A stretch of DNA of 64,000 nucleotides, from NCBI GenBank assembly GCA_938023515.1, contig CALJDR010000052.1, forward strand, positions 1-64,000. Direction: 5' to 3'. Source of the stretch: an uncultured Flavobacteriales bacterium. GTDB lineage: Bacteria > Bacteroidota > Bacteroidia > Flavobacteriales > UBA1820. This document shows positions 15,818 through 24,144 of the stretch, piece after piece; the stretch's first letter is position 1, and every line of letters begins with the position of its first letter. Position numbers and translations under genes: made by a program. The notes under the pieces were generated by a model. It was not told where the DNA came from, made no database searches, and saw only the letters and a program-made list of their open reading frames with translations.

Positions 15818-17182
15818 ATGAAAAAAACACTATTAACAATCCTAATCGCAGTAATGGGTTTTGCCGCGTGCAGTAAATCGGATTTAAACGCCCCAACTAA
15901 TGATCCGGGTATGGTATCCGCCCAACTCCCTGTCGAAGACCCTCAAATGGGAGATTATTTCCATCAGTGGGATTCTTTATACCATATGGGTAGTTTGGAC
16001 CAATATGCCTATTTCCATGCGATGCCCGACCCATCGTGGACAACTATAATTTTGATGGGTAAAAAAGAGGCTGACGGAACCCATTTTGGATATAATGGTC
16101 TTCTATTTAATAAAGGCCTTTCATATGGAGAAAAATTGGAAGTCTGGGTGCCCATTAAAACAATGGGGACTATCTCCTTGGACGGGAAAGATTCCGCCAG
16201 TGTAGGCGGGTGGAGTTTTTACGAATATTCAGCCGGAGGAAATCTTATGGGTGGAGCTCTTTTGGATTACAAGGATGTATCCGATACATCCATTCTTGTT
16301 ACATCACCAGGCATAGGAACTTATATTATTCAACCTGCCATAATGAAAACTCCCCGTCCAAAGACATTGTCTACCGTCGTTTCGGCCGATCCGGCCATGG
16401 GTACCGTAGTGGGTGGAGGAGAATATTCAAAAGTACCTTGTCAGATCACGGCAACCCCGAAAGCCGGCTATGATTTCGAGCGCTGGGAGATCATCGGCCA
16501 GCGCGCCGGATGGGAGTCGAAAATGCCGACCATATATGATGCAAATTCGGCGTCGACATCTATCACTTTGAACTACAACCACTACCCGTTCACCTTTAAA
16601 GCGCATTTCAAACCGGCTAATAGTGCGAAAATAACCGTACAAACCACCGGGACGGGTACTGTCAGCGGCAGCGGATACTACAAGGTGAACACTCCTTTTA
16701 CCATTAAAGCCACTCCGAATCCCGGGTACGTATTCGCTTACTGGACGCTCAACGGCCAGCGGGTCAGCAATTCGGCCTCGTATACCCTGTCGGTGCCGGA
16801 CACCAACCCGAGAACTTATGTGGCACACTTCGAAGACGCAATTCCCGATTATACCCTGAATATTCGGTATTATCTGGGGAGCGGATTGGACAGCCAAACA
16901 TCGCTGGAATATATCGACCCGAACGGCTCGCCGCGCTCGGTTTCCCTCCACTCGATGCTGAATTCCATCACCATCAAAGGCGGAACGACCCCCAGATTGA
17001 ACATGTATATCATGAATATGGAAGGCGGTACCATCTATTGTATGTACAAGAACCCAAGCGGCGCTGTCAGGGATCTGTCCGGCAGCGATGTACTCGATTC
17101 TTTCGACCTGACCGACCTCAAAGGGAGCCCTGAAATTATCATCCGTGCCGAAACGGAAGACTTTAGAGAAGAATTCCAGTAA
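15818..17182 (+). CDS. Lipoprotein with two InlB-B-type repeats and a shared C-terminal module
   Basis: 454 residues. The signal peptide ends at a lipobox (MKKTLLTILIAVMGFAAC). After ~160 residues of unknown fold come two repeats of the divergent InlB B type: one around residues 185-265 (SADPAMGTVVGGGEYSKVPC, ITATPKAGYDFERWEI) and one around 270-345 (TTGTGTVSGSGYYKVNTPF, KATPNPGYVFAYWTLNG). The last ~105 residues hold a module with TSLEYIDPNGSPRSVSL and GTIYCMYKN that also makes up most of the small lipoproteins at 23503 and 27370 and the decayed copy at 28001. The protein should sit on the outer membrane or cell surface; binding or adhesion is a guess. A terminator follows at 17205-17230. 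Confidence 0.75.
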   Translation: MKKTLLTILIAVMGFAACSKSDLNAPTNDPGMVSAQLPVEDPQMGDYFHQWDSLYHMGSLDQYAYFHAMPDPSWTTIILMGKKEADGTHFGYNGLLFNKGLSYGEKLEVWVPIKTMGTISLDGKDSASVGGWSFYEYSAGGNLMGGALLDYKDVSDTSILVTSPGIGTYIIQPAIMKTPRPKTLSTVVSADPAMGTVVGGGEYSKVPCQITATPKAGYDFERWEIIGQRAGWESKMPTIYDANSASTSITLNYNHYPFTFKAHFKPANSAKITVQTTGTGTVSGSGYYKVNTPFTIKATPNPGYVFAYWTLNGQRVSNSASYTLSVPDTNPRTYVAHFEDAIPDYTLNIRYYLGSGLDSQTSLEYIDPNGSPRSVSLHSMLNSITIKGGTTPRLNMYIMNMEGGTIYCMYKNPSGAVRDLSGSDVLDSFDLTDLKGSPEIIIRAETEDFREEFQ

Positions 17183-17204
17183 AATTCGACCCTCCCTTAT
17201 TTTA

Positions 17205-17230
17205 CAAAGCCCGCTTGATCGCGGGCTTTG
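17205..17230. terminator. Bidirectional terminator
   Basis: CAAAGCCCGC (17205-17214) pairs with GCGGGCTTTG (17221-17230). It lies between convergent genes (15818-17182 rightward and 17262-18335 leftward) and can serve both. Confidence 0.75.
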
Positions 17231-17261
17231 TTCTATCTATTCTTTTGTAGATTACTGGCAG

Positions 17262-18335
17262 TTAATGCAACTTATAATCGTAAACATATACATAGTCAAA
17301 ATCGAACTCCGTATTATAGCAGAATATTTTCCGATTCTTTTCATCCACAATGTATTTGTCAAAATGCCTCCCCAGATCGTACTTGACGATGCCTTCTCCG
17401 TTCCAATCGTATATCTCCAGAAACGACTTTACCGGTTTCCATTCGTCGCCGTCGTTCTTGTATTCGTATTTAAAGGCGTAAATGTAGTCGTCCGTAGCCC
17501 GTAACAACGTAAGGCTTTCCCCTTTTTTCCGGCCGGCCATATCCATTTTGTTGAGCTCGTCCAGCGTATAGGTCTCTCCCAGAGATTTTTCCAGTTCTAC
17601 CGTCCCGTTCGGATTCAGTTTGTAAAATTCCATCCGGAACGCATCCGGATAATAAATGACCAGTTTTTTACCGTTGGTAGCCACACCTGCCTGGTTACGG
17701 ACATCTCCCTGGATCATGATCCCGCTCTTGTTCTGCATGTCGCGGTACGAAATACCAAACTGGCTGGTGTGCGACAAAAGGGGGAGTTCCTGGGTGGTCT
17801 CCCCTCGCTTATTCCATATATTCATATATCCCTTTGCCGACATATCCTTCCAGTCTATCGTTAGGGGGTAATATCCGATCCAGACCGAATCGCTGACGAC
17901 ATAATTAAATCCTTTCCGGGTATCTCGCAGTCTTTTTTGCGTATAAGAATCGTCCGAAAGACTTATCACCGATAAAGCTCCCTGGCTATCCCCGTTGTCA
18001 TACACATACAGGTCGTCGTTCATTAGGTTTCCTTCGGGCAACCGCATGAATTCCGAAAAATCTTCCGGCCCCCCTCCTTTTTGGCCGAAATCGTACAGGA
18101 AGCGGAATTCCGGTAGTTTATATACATAAAATACATTCTTGGTAAGAGGGCTGAATATAAGGACCTTGTCGCCCGCTTTAGTCCAATCTTCGACCTGGAC
18201 TATCTGGTTTATTTTCAGGCTGTCAACCTGCAAAGGAATTGGGGCCGAAAAACTGTCCGAATACTTTTTCCCGGCTGTACAGCCCGACAATAGGAACACT
18301 GCGATCACAGCACTGGCAACAAGGATCTTTTTCAT
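17262..18335 (-). CDS. BF3164-type six-bladed beta-propeller lipoprotein (copy 1)
   Basis: 357 residues from the ATG at 18335, chosen because it starts a clean lipoprotein signal (MKKILVASAVIAVFLLSGC); the longer reading from 18431 adds 32 unrelated residues. The body has the repeated strands of six-bladed propellers with the family pattern GDKVLIFSPLTKN, YVYKLPEFRFLYDFG, GGGPEDFSEF near the N-terminus and EIYDWNGEGIVKYDLGR then KIFCYNTEFDFDYVYVYDY at the end. Two relatives are in the window (29383-30441 and 46796-47827). Function of the family is unknown; these are periplasmic or surface lipoproteins of Bacteroidales. Confidence 0.8.
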   Translation of the reverse strand: MKKILVASAVIAVFLLSGCTAGKKYSDSFSAPIPLQVDSLKINQIVQVEDWTKAGDKVLIFSPLTKNVFYVYKLPEFRFLYDFGQKGGGPEDFSEFMRLPEGNLMNDDLYVYDNGDSQGALSVISLSDDSYTQKRLRDTRKGFNYVVSDSVWIGYYPLTIDWKDMSAKGYMNIWNKRGETTQELPLLSHTSQFGISYRDMQNKSGIMIQGDVRNQAGVATNGKKLVIYYPDAFRMEFYKLNPNGTVELEKSLGETYTLDELNKMDMAGRKKGESLTLLRATDDYIYAFKYEYKNDGDEWKPVKSFLEIYDWNGEGIVKYDLGRHFDKYIVDEKNRKIFCYNTEFDFDYVYVYDYKLH

Positions 18336-18510
18336 GGTAAATGTTTTTTGCTTTTTAATAGATAACATTGTTTTTACTGAGGACAATCTTTGGGGAGAAA
18401 AATAACATAAAGAACGAAATTTAACACACATTATTTCTGCTCTTCAAAAATTTAGGAGTTCGGCATATCCGAAAACTGTATATTCGCATGGAACGCAATA
18501 CTTACGCACC

Positions 18511-18927
18511 ATGAAGAAATATCTCCTGTTCGTCTTACTCCCCCTGTTCGGACTTGCCGCCTCGGCCCAGGACAATGGGGAAAGCGTCCCTACCGGGGAT
18601 AAGGAACTGTTCGGCTACATACACAGCATTATGCAGACGCCTAACGGCACGCACAAGATCTACAACGGGAGAGGGACTTCCGTATTCGATGTGTTGTACA
18701 CCATCGAGGCCGACGACAATAAATGGACCATATACAAAGGAGGAACCCAGAGCTATTTCGACATCCTCTACACCGTGGAACGCTCGGACGATGGTTGTAA
18801 AATCTACAAAGGAAGTCCGAGTTCCGTTTTCAATATACTTTACACGATCAAAAGGACGGACAAGGGATTTAATGTATACAAAGGAAGTTCGCTCTTCGAT
18901 CTGATATACTCTTATGAACGGGACTGA
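18511..18927 (+). CDS. Secreted protein built of 24-residue repeats
   Basis: 138 residues. Residues 1-20 are a signal peptide (MKKYLLFVLLPLFGLAASAQ). From residue ~49 on the protein is four tandem units with a strict 24-residue period: Tyr at 51, 75, 99, 123 within I/V-Y-K/N-G; Phe at 59, 83, 107; Tyr at 63, 87, 111 within L-Y-T. A unit reads like IYKGxxxSxFDILYTIExxDxG. The segment before the first unit (LFGYIHSIMQTPNG) resembles the tail of the last unit (LFDLIYSYERD), which would let the fold close on itself. I do not recognise the family. Divergent from the propeller gene at 17262-18335. Confidence 0.75.
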   Translation: MKKYLLFVLLPLFGLAASAQDNGESVPTGDKELFGYIHSIMQTPNGTHKIYNGRGTSVFDVLYTIEADDNKWTIYKGGTQSYFDILYTVERSDDGCKIYKGSPSSVFNILYTIKRTDKGFNVYKGSSLFDLIYSYERD

Positions 18928-18945
18928 ACGGATGTTCCATTTTTA

Positions 18946-18975
18946 AACCCCGCCGAACCTCCGGCGGGGTTCCTC
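18946..18975 (+). terminator. Terminator after the 24-residue repeat gene
   Basis: AACCCCGCCG (18946-18955) pairs with CGGCGGGGTT (18962-18971), followed by CCTCTT. Confidence 0.75.
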
Positions 18976-19049
18976 TTACCACAATTAACAACGACCGTCC
19001 CTGTTTTTGGGAATACTAATAGAGAAACCATACTCAAGCATTCCCAATA

Positions 19050-19199
19050 TTAGGCTTCTGCCGCATCTCTCCATATTTCTGTGACTCCATACCGGCGGAA
19101 CACCTCCTCTATCCGTTCCACTTCGGTAACCCTGGGCTCTACTCGCCCGTGCAACCGATCGTACCACGCAGGCGAAGATGTAATGTTCAACACCTTCAT
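19050..19199 (-). CDS. 49-aa protein, likely early gene of a phage remnant
   Basis: ATG at 19199, TAA at 19050. The protein starts MKVLNITSSPAWYDRLHGRV and ends in an amphipathic stretch (VERIEEVFRRYGVTEIWRD). Codon content looks real, the frame upstream is closed by a stop, and a leftward promoter at 19361-19391 points at it. It is divergent from the repressor at 19447, in the same arrangement as the first early gene and repressor of the prophage at 12.8 kb. Function unknown. Confidence 0.55.
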   Translation of the reverse strand: MKVLNITSSPAWYDRLHGRVEPRVTEVERIEEVFRRYGVTEIWRDAAEA

Positions 19200-19317
19200 C
19201 AATTCGAACTTTACTTCCTTGACATTTTTTTTGGCAGGTTATCGAAACCTCTCTGGAAAGAAAATCTTTTCATTTTTATGCAAGTTTTAGAATAGTTTTC
19301 AATTTTTTTATTTCGTT

Positions 19318-19391
19318 TATTAGTTTTTACCTCTATATTTATAGGGTCAAACTAATAGAGCAAATATATGGCTTTTACTTTAAAAGAGCAA
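19318..19391 (-). promoter_or_regulatory. Leftward promoter with inverted-repeat operator
   Basis: Leftward TTG (19391-19389) and TATATTTG (19368-19361) are 20 bp apart. Just downstream is a 9-bp perfect inverted repeat TATTAGTTT (19318-19326) / AAACTAATA (19349-19357). The layout copies the prophage switch at 12825-12885. The rest of 18976-19446 outside this and the 49-aa gene shows nothing more. Confidence 0.55.
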
Positions 19392-19446
19392 GTATCTTAA
19401 AGCAAATTTTGCAAGTAAAATTCAACAAACAGATAATATACTATAG

Positions 19447-19842
19447 ATGAAAGATATAGTATCTAGAATAGAACAACTTCTCGAGGATAATAAAATATCG
19501 GGATATAAATTATCCAAAGCGACCGGGATCAGCGAATCCGTCATATCTCGGGTTCGTAACCGGAAACTTAATCCATCCTACGAGGTTCTGAGCCGTATTG
19601 CCATTTATTTCAACATATCAAAACATTGGTTGGAAACCGGTGAAGGGGAAAAATCACTAACTTCCGGTTCAATATCCGAAAATTGCGATTTTTATGATCC
19701 TTCCGGTCGAAAAGGAAATATCGATACCGCCTACAAAACTATTCTCGAAGAAAAAGACAAACGGATCGAAGACTTGGTGGCCCGCTTGAAGGACAAAGAA
19801 GACATCATCGAATTGTTGAAAAAGCAAATTCCCAAGCAATGA
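19447..19842 (+). CDS. Phage-type HTH repressor (orphan)
   Basis: 131 residues. Residues 1-~65 form an XRE-type helix-turn-helix: KISGYKLSKATGISESVISR then NRKLNPSYEVLSRIAIYFNI and WLETGEGE. The C-terminal ~40 residues are a coiled coil with a zipper of alternating charges (EEKDKRIEDLVARLKDKEDI), closely like the C-terminus of the prophage repressor at 12900. No peptidase domain. It faces a leftward promoter with inverted-repeat operator and a 49-aa gene, so it is probably the control region left from another phage. Terminator at 19852-19885. Confidence 0.8.
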   Translation: MKDIVSRIEQLLEDNKISGYKLSKATGISESVISRVRNRKLNPSYEVLSRIAIYFNISKHWLETGEGEKSLTSGSISENCDFYDPSGRKGNIDTAYKTILEEKDKRIEDLVARLKDKEDIIELLKKQIPKQ

Positions 19843-19851
19843 CAGAAATAG

Positions 19852-19885
19852 AAAACCGGCAGAAACACTCTGCCGGTTTTTTTAG
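19852..19885 (+). terminator. Terminator after the orphan repressor
   Basis: AAAACCGGCAG (19852-19862) pairs with CTGCCGGTTTT (19870-19880) and a run of T continues to 19883. Confidence 0.85.
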
Positions 19886-19897
19886 TTTATTGAACGA

Positions 19898-20239
19898 TCA
19901 ATCCATATATACTTTCAATCCGGAATAAGAAGATTCTACGGTCACAGGGCGGTCGATCGAGTTCACATCCACACTCCCGGACACCTCCACGCTTCCGGTC
20001 ACATTTACAGGTTCCGGAAGGCTGACGACCTCCACATACAAAGGATTTAGCCTGCTGGTTCCCGGGCCGTCATCGGCGGCGGTATTTGAAACATAAGTTC
20101 CGGTTATATCCCCGGAACGGGTCAAATGCGGCGTATCCGCTTTTACGGGAGCTACCAATCCGAATTGCCCGAGCACGATAATGGTCAGGCAAGCAGCGAT
20201 CACGGTAAGTACGATTTTAGTGTAACGGTCTGTTTTCAT
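19898..20239 (-). CDS. Small exported or membrane-anchored protein, unknown
   Basis: 113 residues from ATG 20239 (MKTDRYTKIVLTVIAACLTI...), chosen because upstream starts overlap the MBL gene. One hydrophobic N-terminal segment (residues ~7-27) ends at APVKADT, which could be a signal-peptide cleavage site or an anchor. The rest is low-complexity beta-like sequence (NVTGSVEVSGSVDVNSI) ending in a short aromatic tail. Follows the MBL-fold gene by 13 bp and is likely co-transcribed. Function unknown. Confidence 0.55.
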   Translation of the reverse strand: MKTDRYTKIVLTVIAACLTIIVLGQFGLVAPVKADTPHLTRSGDITGTYVSNTAADDGPGTSRLNPLYVEVVSLPEPVNVTGSVEVSGSVDVNSIDRPVTVESSYSGLKVYMD

Positions 20240-20252
20240 ATCTACATCATCT

Positions 20253-21401
20253 TTAAAGGTTATTTTGTTCATTTTCTTTTGCATTTTCCCACCAGCGGGG
20301 ATAGATCCGGACAGTGTCTTTCAGCAATACAGGCTCGCCGATAAGCGGGGTAACGAGCCGAAAGTCCCCTTCCCGATGAGCCGCCGCCACCCGATTCAAA
20401 GGATCGTCCCACGTATGGTAAGCCAGTGCATATTTTGAGTTATGTATCGGGAAGACGGCCCGGGCTTTCAGGTCCCGGCCGGCCTGCACCGTTTCTTCGG
20501 GCATCATATGGATATACTTCCAGCCGTCCCCGTATTGGCCCGTCTCGAGCAGGGCCAAATCTATTTCACCGAACCGCTCGCCGATGGCCGCAAAATGAGT
20601 ATCGTACCCTCCGTCGCCTCCTAAAAACAGCGTATACGAAGGCGTCTGCCACAAGAACGAAGCCCACAGCGATTGATTGGGAGAAAGCCCCCGGCCGGAA
20701 AAATGACGCGCCGGCAGGCAGAATACCCGGAAGCCGGGATCGAGTTCCGTTTCCTCTTCCCAATCCATTTCGACGATCCTGGCCGGATCGAATCCCCAGC
20801 GCTCGAAATGCTCCCCTACCCCCAGCGGGCAGACTATTTTCCCGATTTTAGGCATCAGGGCCCGTACAGTAGGATAATCCAGGTGATCCCAGTGGTCGTG
20901 CGAAATGAACAGATAATCGATCGCAGGCATATCCTCCGGGCTGTAAATATCCGTCCCTTCGAACGCCTTGTTGAAAAACGGCACCGGGGAAGCCGCCCGG
21001 CTGAACACCGGATCGACCAATATCCGCCGCCCGTCCGCCTGTACCAAATAGGAAGAATGGCCGAACCAGACGACGGCATCATCCGCCGGATCCAAGGCTT
21101 TCAGATCGGTTTTTACCGCCGGGATACCGGATGTGGGTTTCTGGTTCTCTTCCTTACGGAACAGGAAACCGAAAAACATGGCGAAAAAGCCCTTATCCGA
21201 AGTCAGTTGGGGAGTATAGTGAATATTCTGGAAACGGCCGTCCCGGTAATTAGGCGAGCGTTGTATCCTCTCTTTCCTTTCTCCTTGAGGAATCCTGCCG
21301 AACTGGGCAGTGTGTAAAAACACGACGACACCCAATGTCAGCACGGCTACAATACCTATCGTTATCCACATGGTCTTTTTTCTTTTTTTCCGTTTTATCA
21401 T
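20253..21401 (-). CDS. Membrane-anchored MBL-fold hydrolase (NAPE-PLD/UlaG-like)
   Basis: 382 residues. A transmembrane helix at ~11-30 (MWITIGIVAVLTLGVVVFLH) is followed by a metallo-beta-lactamase domain: FGHSSYLVQADGRRILVDPV, the metal-binding HxHxDH as SHDHWDHLDY, the later GGDGGYD and the final HNSKYALAYHTWDDP. The spacing resembles the NAPE-PLD/RomA branch of the superfamily, which includes phospholipase D-like enzymes. Substrate unknown; the anchor suggests action in the periplasm. Preceded by a consensus leftward promoter at 21425-21455 and followed closely by a small membrane protein gene. Confidence 0.85.
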   Translation of the reverse strand: MIKRKKRKKTMWITIGIVAVLTLGVVVFLHTAQFGRIPQGERKERIQRSPNYRDGRFQNIHYTPQLTSDKGFFAMFFGFLFRKEENQKPTSGIPAVKTDLKALDPADDAVVWFGHSSYLVQADGRRILVDPVFSRAASPVPFFNKAFEGTDIYSPEDMPAIDYLFISHDHWDHLDYPTVRALMPKIGKIVCPLGVGEHFERWGFDPARIVEMDWEEETELDPGFRVFCLPARHFSGRGLSPNQSLWASFLWQTPSYTLFLGGDGGYDTHFAAIGERFGEIDLALLETGQYGDGWKYIHMMPEETVQAGRDLKARAVFPIHNSKYALAYHTWDDPLNRVAAAHREGDFRLVTPLIGEPVLLKDTVRIYPRWWENAKENEQNNL

Positions 21402-21424
21402 TTTTTACCTTTCGTTTCTTCCTC

Positions 21425-21455
21425 CAAATATAGCGAAAGCCGGAAGCCACCCAAA
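21425..21455 (-). promoter_or_regulatory. Leftward promoter of the MBL gene
   Basis: Leftward TTTG (21455-21452), 19 bp, TATATTTG (21432-21425), within the 16-base element GCTTTCGCTATATTTG that recurs at 32043 and 32111. Confidence 0.75.
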
Positions 21456-21719
21456 CCTGCTAAAAAATGGCCGGGACATCTCCTGCTATTATATAAAGGT
21501 ACAGAAAACATTTTTTCCACCGGACACAATCCGGTGAAAATGAAAAAGATTTGTTTTTTTCCATTCTTTTGCTTAACTTTCATACGCATTTCGGACTTTC
21601 TTTCCCGAAAAGGCAGGTTTCTTGCGACCACCGCGGGTGAAAACCCCGGAAAACAGGCCGCCTGCCCGGGTAAAGGCAATCCCACGAATAACCCAAAACA
21701 AACTTAAATAATTAAACGT

Positions 21720-22283
21720 ATGAAAACTGTAGTAGATTCTTTGAATTCAGCCATCAAAAACTGGTGGCTTTCCATCATCCTGGGAGTCCTGTACATCGCG
21801 CTGGCCATCTGGCTGTTCGTCAATCCGCTGGCAAGTTATATGGCCTTGGCCATCGTGTTCAGCATTTTCATGTTCGTCAGCGGTGTCTTCGAGATCATTT
21901 TCGCCGTTTCCAACCGGGCGCGCCTCACCAGTTGGGGCTGGTATCTGGCAGGCGGTATCATCGACCTGCTTATCGGCATCATGCTGCTGGCCTCTCCGGG
22001 TTTAAGTATGGCCGTACTCCCGTTCATCCTCGCTTTCTGGCTTATGTTCCGGGGCTTTTCGGGCATCGGGCATGCTATGGACCTGAAACGGTTCGGTTCC
22101 AGTTCCTGGGGTTGGTATCTGGCTATCGCGATTCTGGCCGTGTTGTGCTCCATCGGTATCATCTGGGTACCCGCCGCCGGGGCATTCACGTTCGTGTTCA
22201 TGGTAGCCTACGCCCTTATCCTGTTCGGGATATTCCGGATCGTGGTCGGCGTGGAGTTGAAAAAGCTCAAAAAAGGAGAGTAA
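21720..22283 (+). CDS. HdeD/DUF308-family membrane protein
   Basis: 187 residues with six hydrophobic helices, two per repeat, and the family pattern of W-Y/W-L-A-G (SWGWYLAGGIIDLLIGIMLL, SSWGWYLAIAILAVLCSIGI). HdeD proteins are inner-membrane proteins linked to acid resistance in enterobacteria; the molecular function is unclear. Monocistronic with its own terminator. Confidence 0.85.
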   Translation: MKTVVDSLNSAIKNWWLSIILGVLYIALAIWLFVNPLASYMALAIVFSIFMFVSGVFEIIFAVSNRARLTSWGWYLAGGIIDLLIGIMLLASPGLSMAVLPFILAFWLMFRGFSGIGHAMDLKRFGSSSWGWYLAIAILAVLCSIGIIWVPAAGAFTFVFMVAYALILFGIFRIVVGVELKKLKKGE

Positions 22284-22300
22284 TCTCATTCCCAAAACCA

Positions 22301-22336
22301 CAAGAGGCAGTCCCGAAAGGACTGCCTCTTGCTTTT
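22301..22336 (+). terminator. Terminator after hdeD-like gene
   Basis: CAAGAGGCAGT (22301-22311) pairs with ACTGCCTCTTG (22321-22331), loop CCCGAAAGG, then CTTTT. Lies between convergent genes. Confidence 0.85.
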
Positions 22337-22356
22337 ACAGGCAAATTTTCAGTGCC

Positions 22357-23139
22357 TTATTTCACATATTTCCGAATCTCCCTGACTATCGCCTCGTTGC
22401 CCACAACCTGCGAGACACCCCTGTGCCCACTTAGTTCAGATACGATTCCGCCGGCTTCCTGCAGGATCAGGTTGGCCGCGCACACGTCCCATAAATTCAG
22501 GGAAAATTCCCAGTAACCGTCCAGGAAACCGCAGGCCACACAGCATATATCGTAGGCCGCCGTTCCCATCCGGCGGATATCCCGCACATGGGGAACGATC
22601 CGGGCAAGGTTATCGCTGTTGTTATCCGGATTGACATCTTTGTCATACGGAAATCCGGTGGCAATCACTGACGGGCCCAGACCCTTCTTATCGGAAACAT
22701 GAATTCTTTTGGGTTCTCCCTCTCTGCATTCCAGATAAGCGCCGCCGCCTTTGACCGCCGTGAAGAGTTCGTCCACATAGGGCGCATATACAACCCCGAC
22801 GATAGTCTCCCTTTTATATTGCAGAGCCACCGAAATACAAAATAAAGGAAGTCCCTGGCTGTAATTGGTCGTGCCGTCCAGCGGATCGATGACCCACATA
22901 TAATCGCTGTTTTCATTGCCTCGGTATCCACCTTCCTCGCCCAATATCTTGTGGTCGGGATAACGTTCAAGGATCGAGCGCACGATAAAATCCTCACTCT
23001 CCTTGTCGGCCCGGGTAACTACATCGTAGACGTTGGATTTGGTACGGATTCCCAAGTCGCTTCCCCGGAAATAGCCCAATTGTATTTCGGCGGCTTGTTT
23101 TACTATACCAACCGTGAAATCGAGAAAATCTTGATACAT
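22357..23139 (-). CDS. suhB: Inositol monophosphatase family protein
   Basis: 260 residues, full length for the family. The metal and phosphate motifs are present: GEEGG (residues ~70), DPLDGTTNYSQG (~90) and WDVCAANLILQEAGG (~215). It should hydrolyse inositol-1-phosphate or a related sugar phosphate in the cytoplasm. Family members also act on fructose-1,6-bisphosphate or 3'-phosphoadenosine phosphate, so the substrate is not settled, and the gene symbol is only a family label. Monocistronic, convergent with the HdeD gene. Confidence 0.9.
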   Translation of the reverse strand: MYQDFLDFTVGIVKQAAEIQLGYFRGSDLGIRTKSNVYDVVTRADKESEDFIVRSILERYPDHKILGEEGGYRGNENSDYMWVIDPLDGTTNYSQGLPLFCISVALQYKRETIVGVVYAPYVDELFTAVKGGGAYLECREGEPKRIHVSDKKGLGPSVIATGFPYDKDVNPDNNSDNLARIVPHVRDIRRMGTAAYDICCVACGFLDGYWEFSLNLWDVCAANLILQEAGGIVSELSGHRGVSQVVGNEAIVREIRKYVK

Positions 23140-23502
23140 ATCTTATTCTTTTTTAATCGGTTATTTAGAATTTCCCTTACACCATTTTACCTCCTAAAGA
23201 TAGAAAGAAATCGCTCCTCCGGAAAGATTTCCGCCCTGTAATACGCTCTTGACGGATCACGTTTTCCTATAGTATATTCTTAAATTTAACACGTATTATC
23301 TTTCCAATATTTAACAAAGGTTGTATATTGCCGGAGCAAACGGCTGTATTTTCAACGCTATATCGCTCAACTATACCAATAACTACTAAAACCTACCCAT
23401 AGACGGGATCGCCCGGGACAGGATACTTCTATACCGACACTTTCCTTACAGCCATTTGCAGAATAATTTATCATTAAAACATCACTAAAAACGTTCTTTA
23501 TC
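23140..23502. other. Gene-free 363-bp gap
   Basis: Divergent intergenic region between the inositol phosphatase and the lipoprotein at 23503. I see no gene, RNA or strong repeat in it; short AT-rich tracts could hold promoters for both flanking genes. Confidence 0.5.
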
Positions 23503-23949
23503 ATGAAAAAATTGCTTTTCCTGCCGCTGGCAGCCCTATTATGTTTCGGATGTTCCAAAGATGCCCTGCAAAGCGACGTGCCGGATATTGCCAAACAGGA
23601 GGCACAAGCCCAAGAATACATAGAAGTCGCATTCAACAACTATGTTTCGGGTGGCCTGACCAACAATTCCTCTGTCGAGTACGTGGATGAATACGGGCAG
23701 CGCCAGACATTGTATCCCACCCAATTGACCACTTACATCAACGTGTCGAAAACAGGCTATATAGCCGTGAATATTTTCGTCAACGCTCCGGGTGGGGCCT
23801 ACCAGACTATAAACACCTTTATATCGGCCAGCAATGGTTTTTACCAGGACTTTACAGGCGTCAATCCTATAACCGGGGGTGCCACGATCGACATGGCCGG
23901 TATATCCGAAGACCGGCTGACGGTGACTCTTCAGGCTGAGCTGGAGTAA
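23503..23949 (+). CDS. Small lipoprotein of the EYxDxxG family (copy A)
   Basis: 148 residues. The signal peptide MKKLLFLPLAALLCFGC ends in a lipobox, cysteine 17. The mature domain is beta-rich with SVEYVDEYGQRQTL near residue 63 and a final strand (GISEDRLTVTLQAELE). The signal peptide is almost identical to those at 27370 and 28001, and the SxEYxDxxGxxxxL motif is shared with both and with the C-terminus of the 454-aa lipoprotein at 15818, so these are paralogs. Function unknown. Followed by two strong hairpins. Confidence 0.7.
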   Translation: MKKLLFLPLAALLCFGCSKDALQSDVPDIAKQEAQAQEYIEVAFNNYVSGGLTNNSSVEYVDEYGQRQTLYPTQLTTYINVSKTGYIAVNIFVNAPGGAYQTINTFISASNGFYQDFTGVNPITGGATIDMAGISEDRLTVTLQAELE

Positions 23950-24001
23950 AATCACAATCTGTCATCGACAGATCCCTTTTTAAAGATCTGTCAGTAATAT
24001 T

Positions 24002-24033
24002 CGGTTTCCGTGCCAAGCACGGAAACCGTTTTT
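24002..24033 (+). terminator. Terminator
   Basis: 12-bp stem CGGTTTCCGTGC (24002-24013) with GCACGGAAACCG (24017-24028), then five T. Confidence 0.85.
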
Positions 24034-24057
24034 AGTACAACTCCCAGGAGTTGTACT
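24034..24057. repeat. Short perfect inverted repeat
   Basis: AGTACAACTCC (24034-24044) and GGAGTTGTACT (24047-24057) with a 2-base centre, directly after the terminator. May be a second terminator-like hairpin or a protein site; no T run follows. Confidence 0.6.
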
Positions 24058-24144
24058 CTATTTATCCGGGTAGAAAATATACAGAACATCACAAAACCAT
24101 AGCCTCCTTCTTTGCTTTAGCTGGATATCGATTCTAAAATAGGT

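Noticed and set aside
24034..24057. Mobile element end or MITE
   Set aside because: Single short inverted repeat with no target duplication and no second copy noticed.
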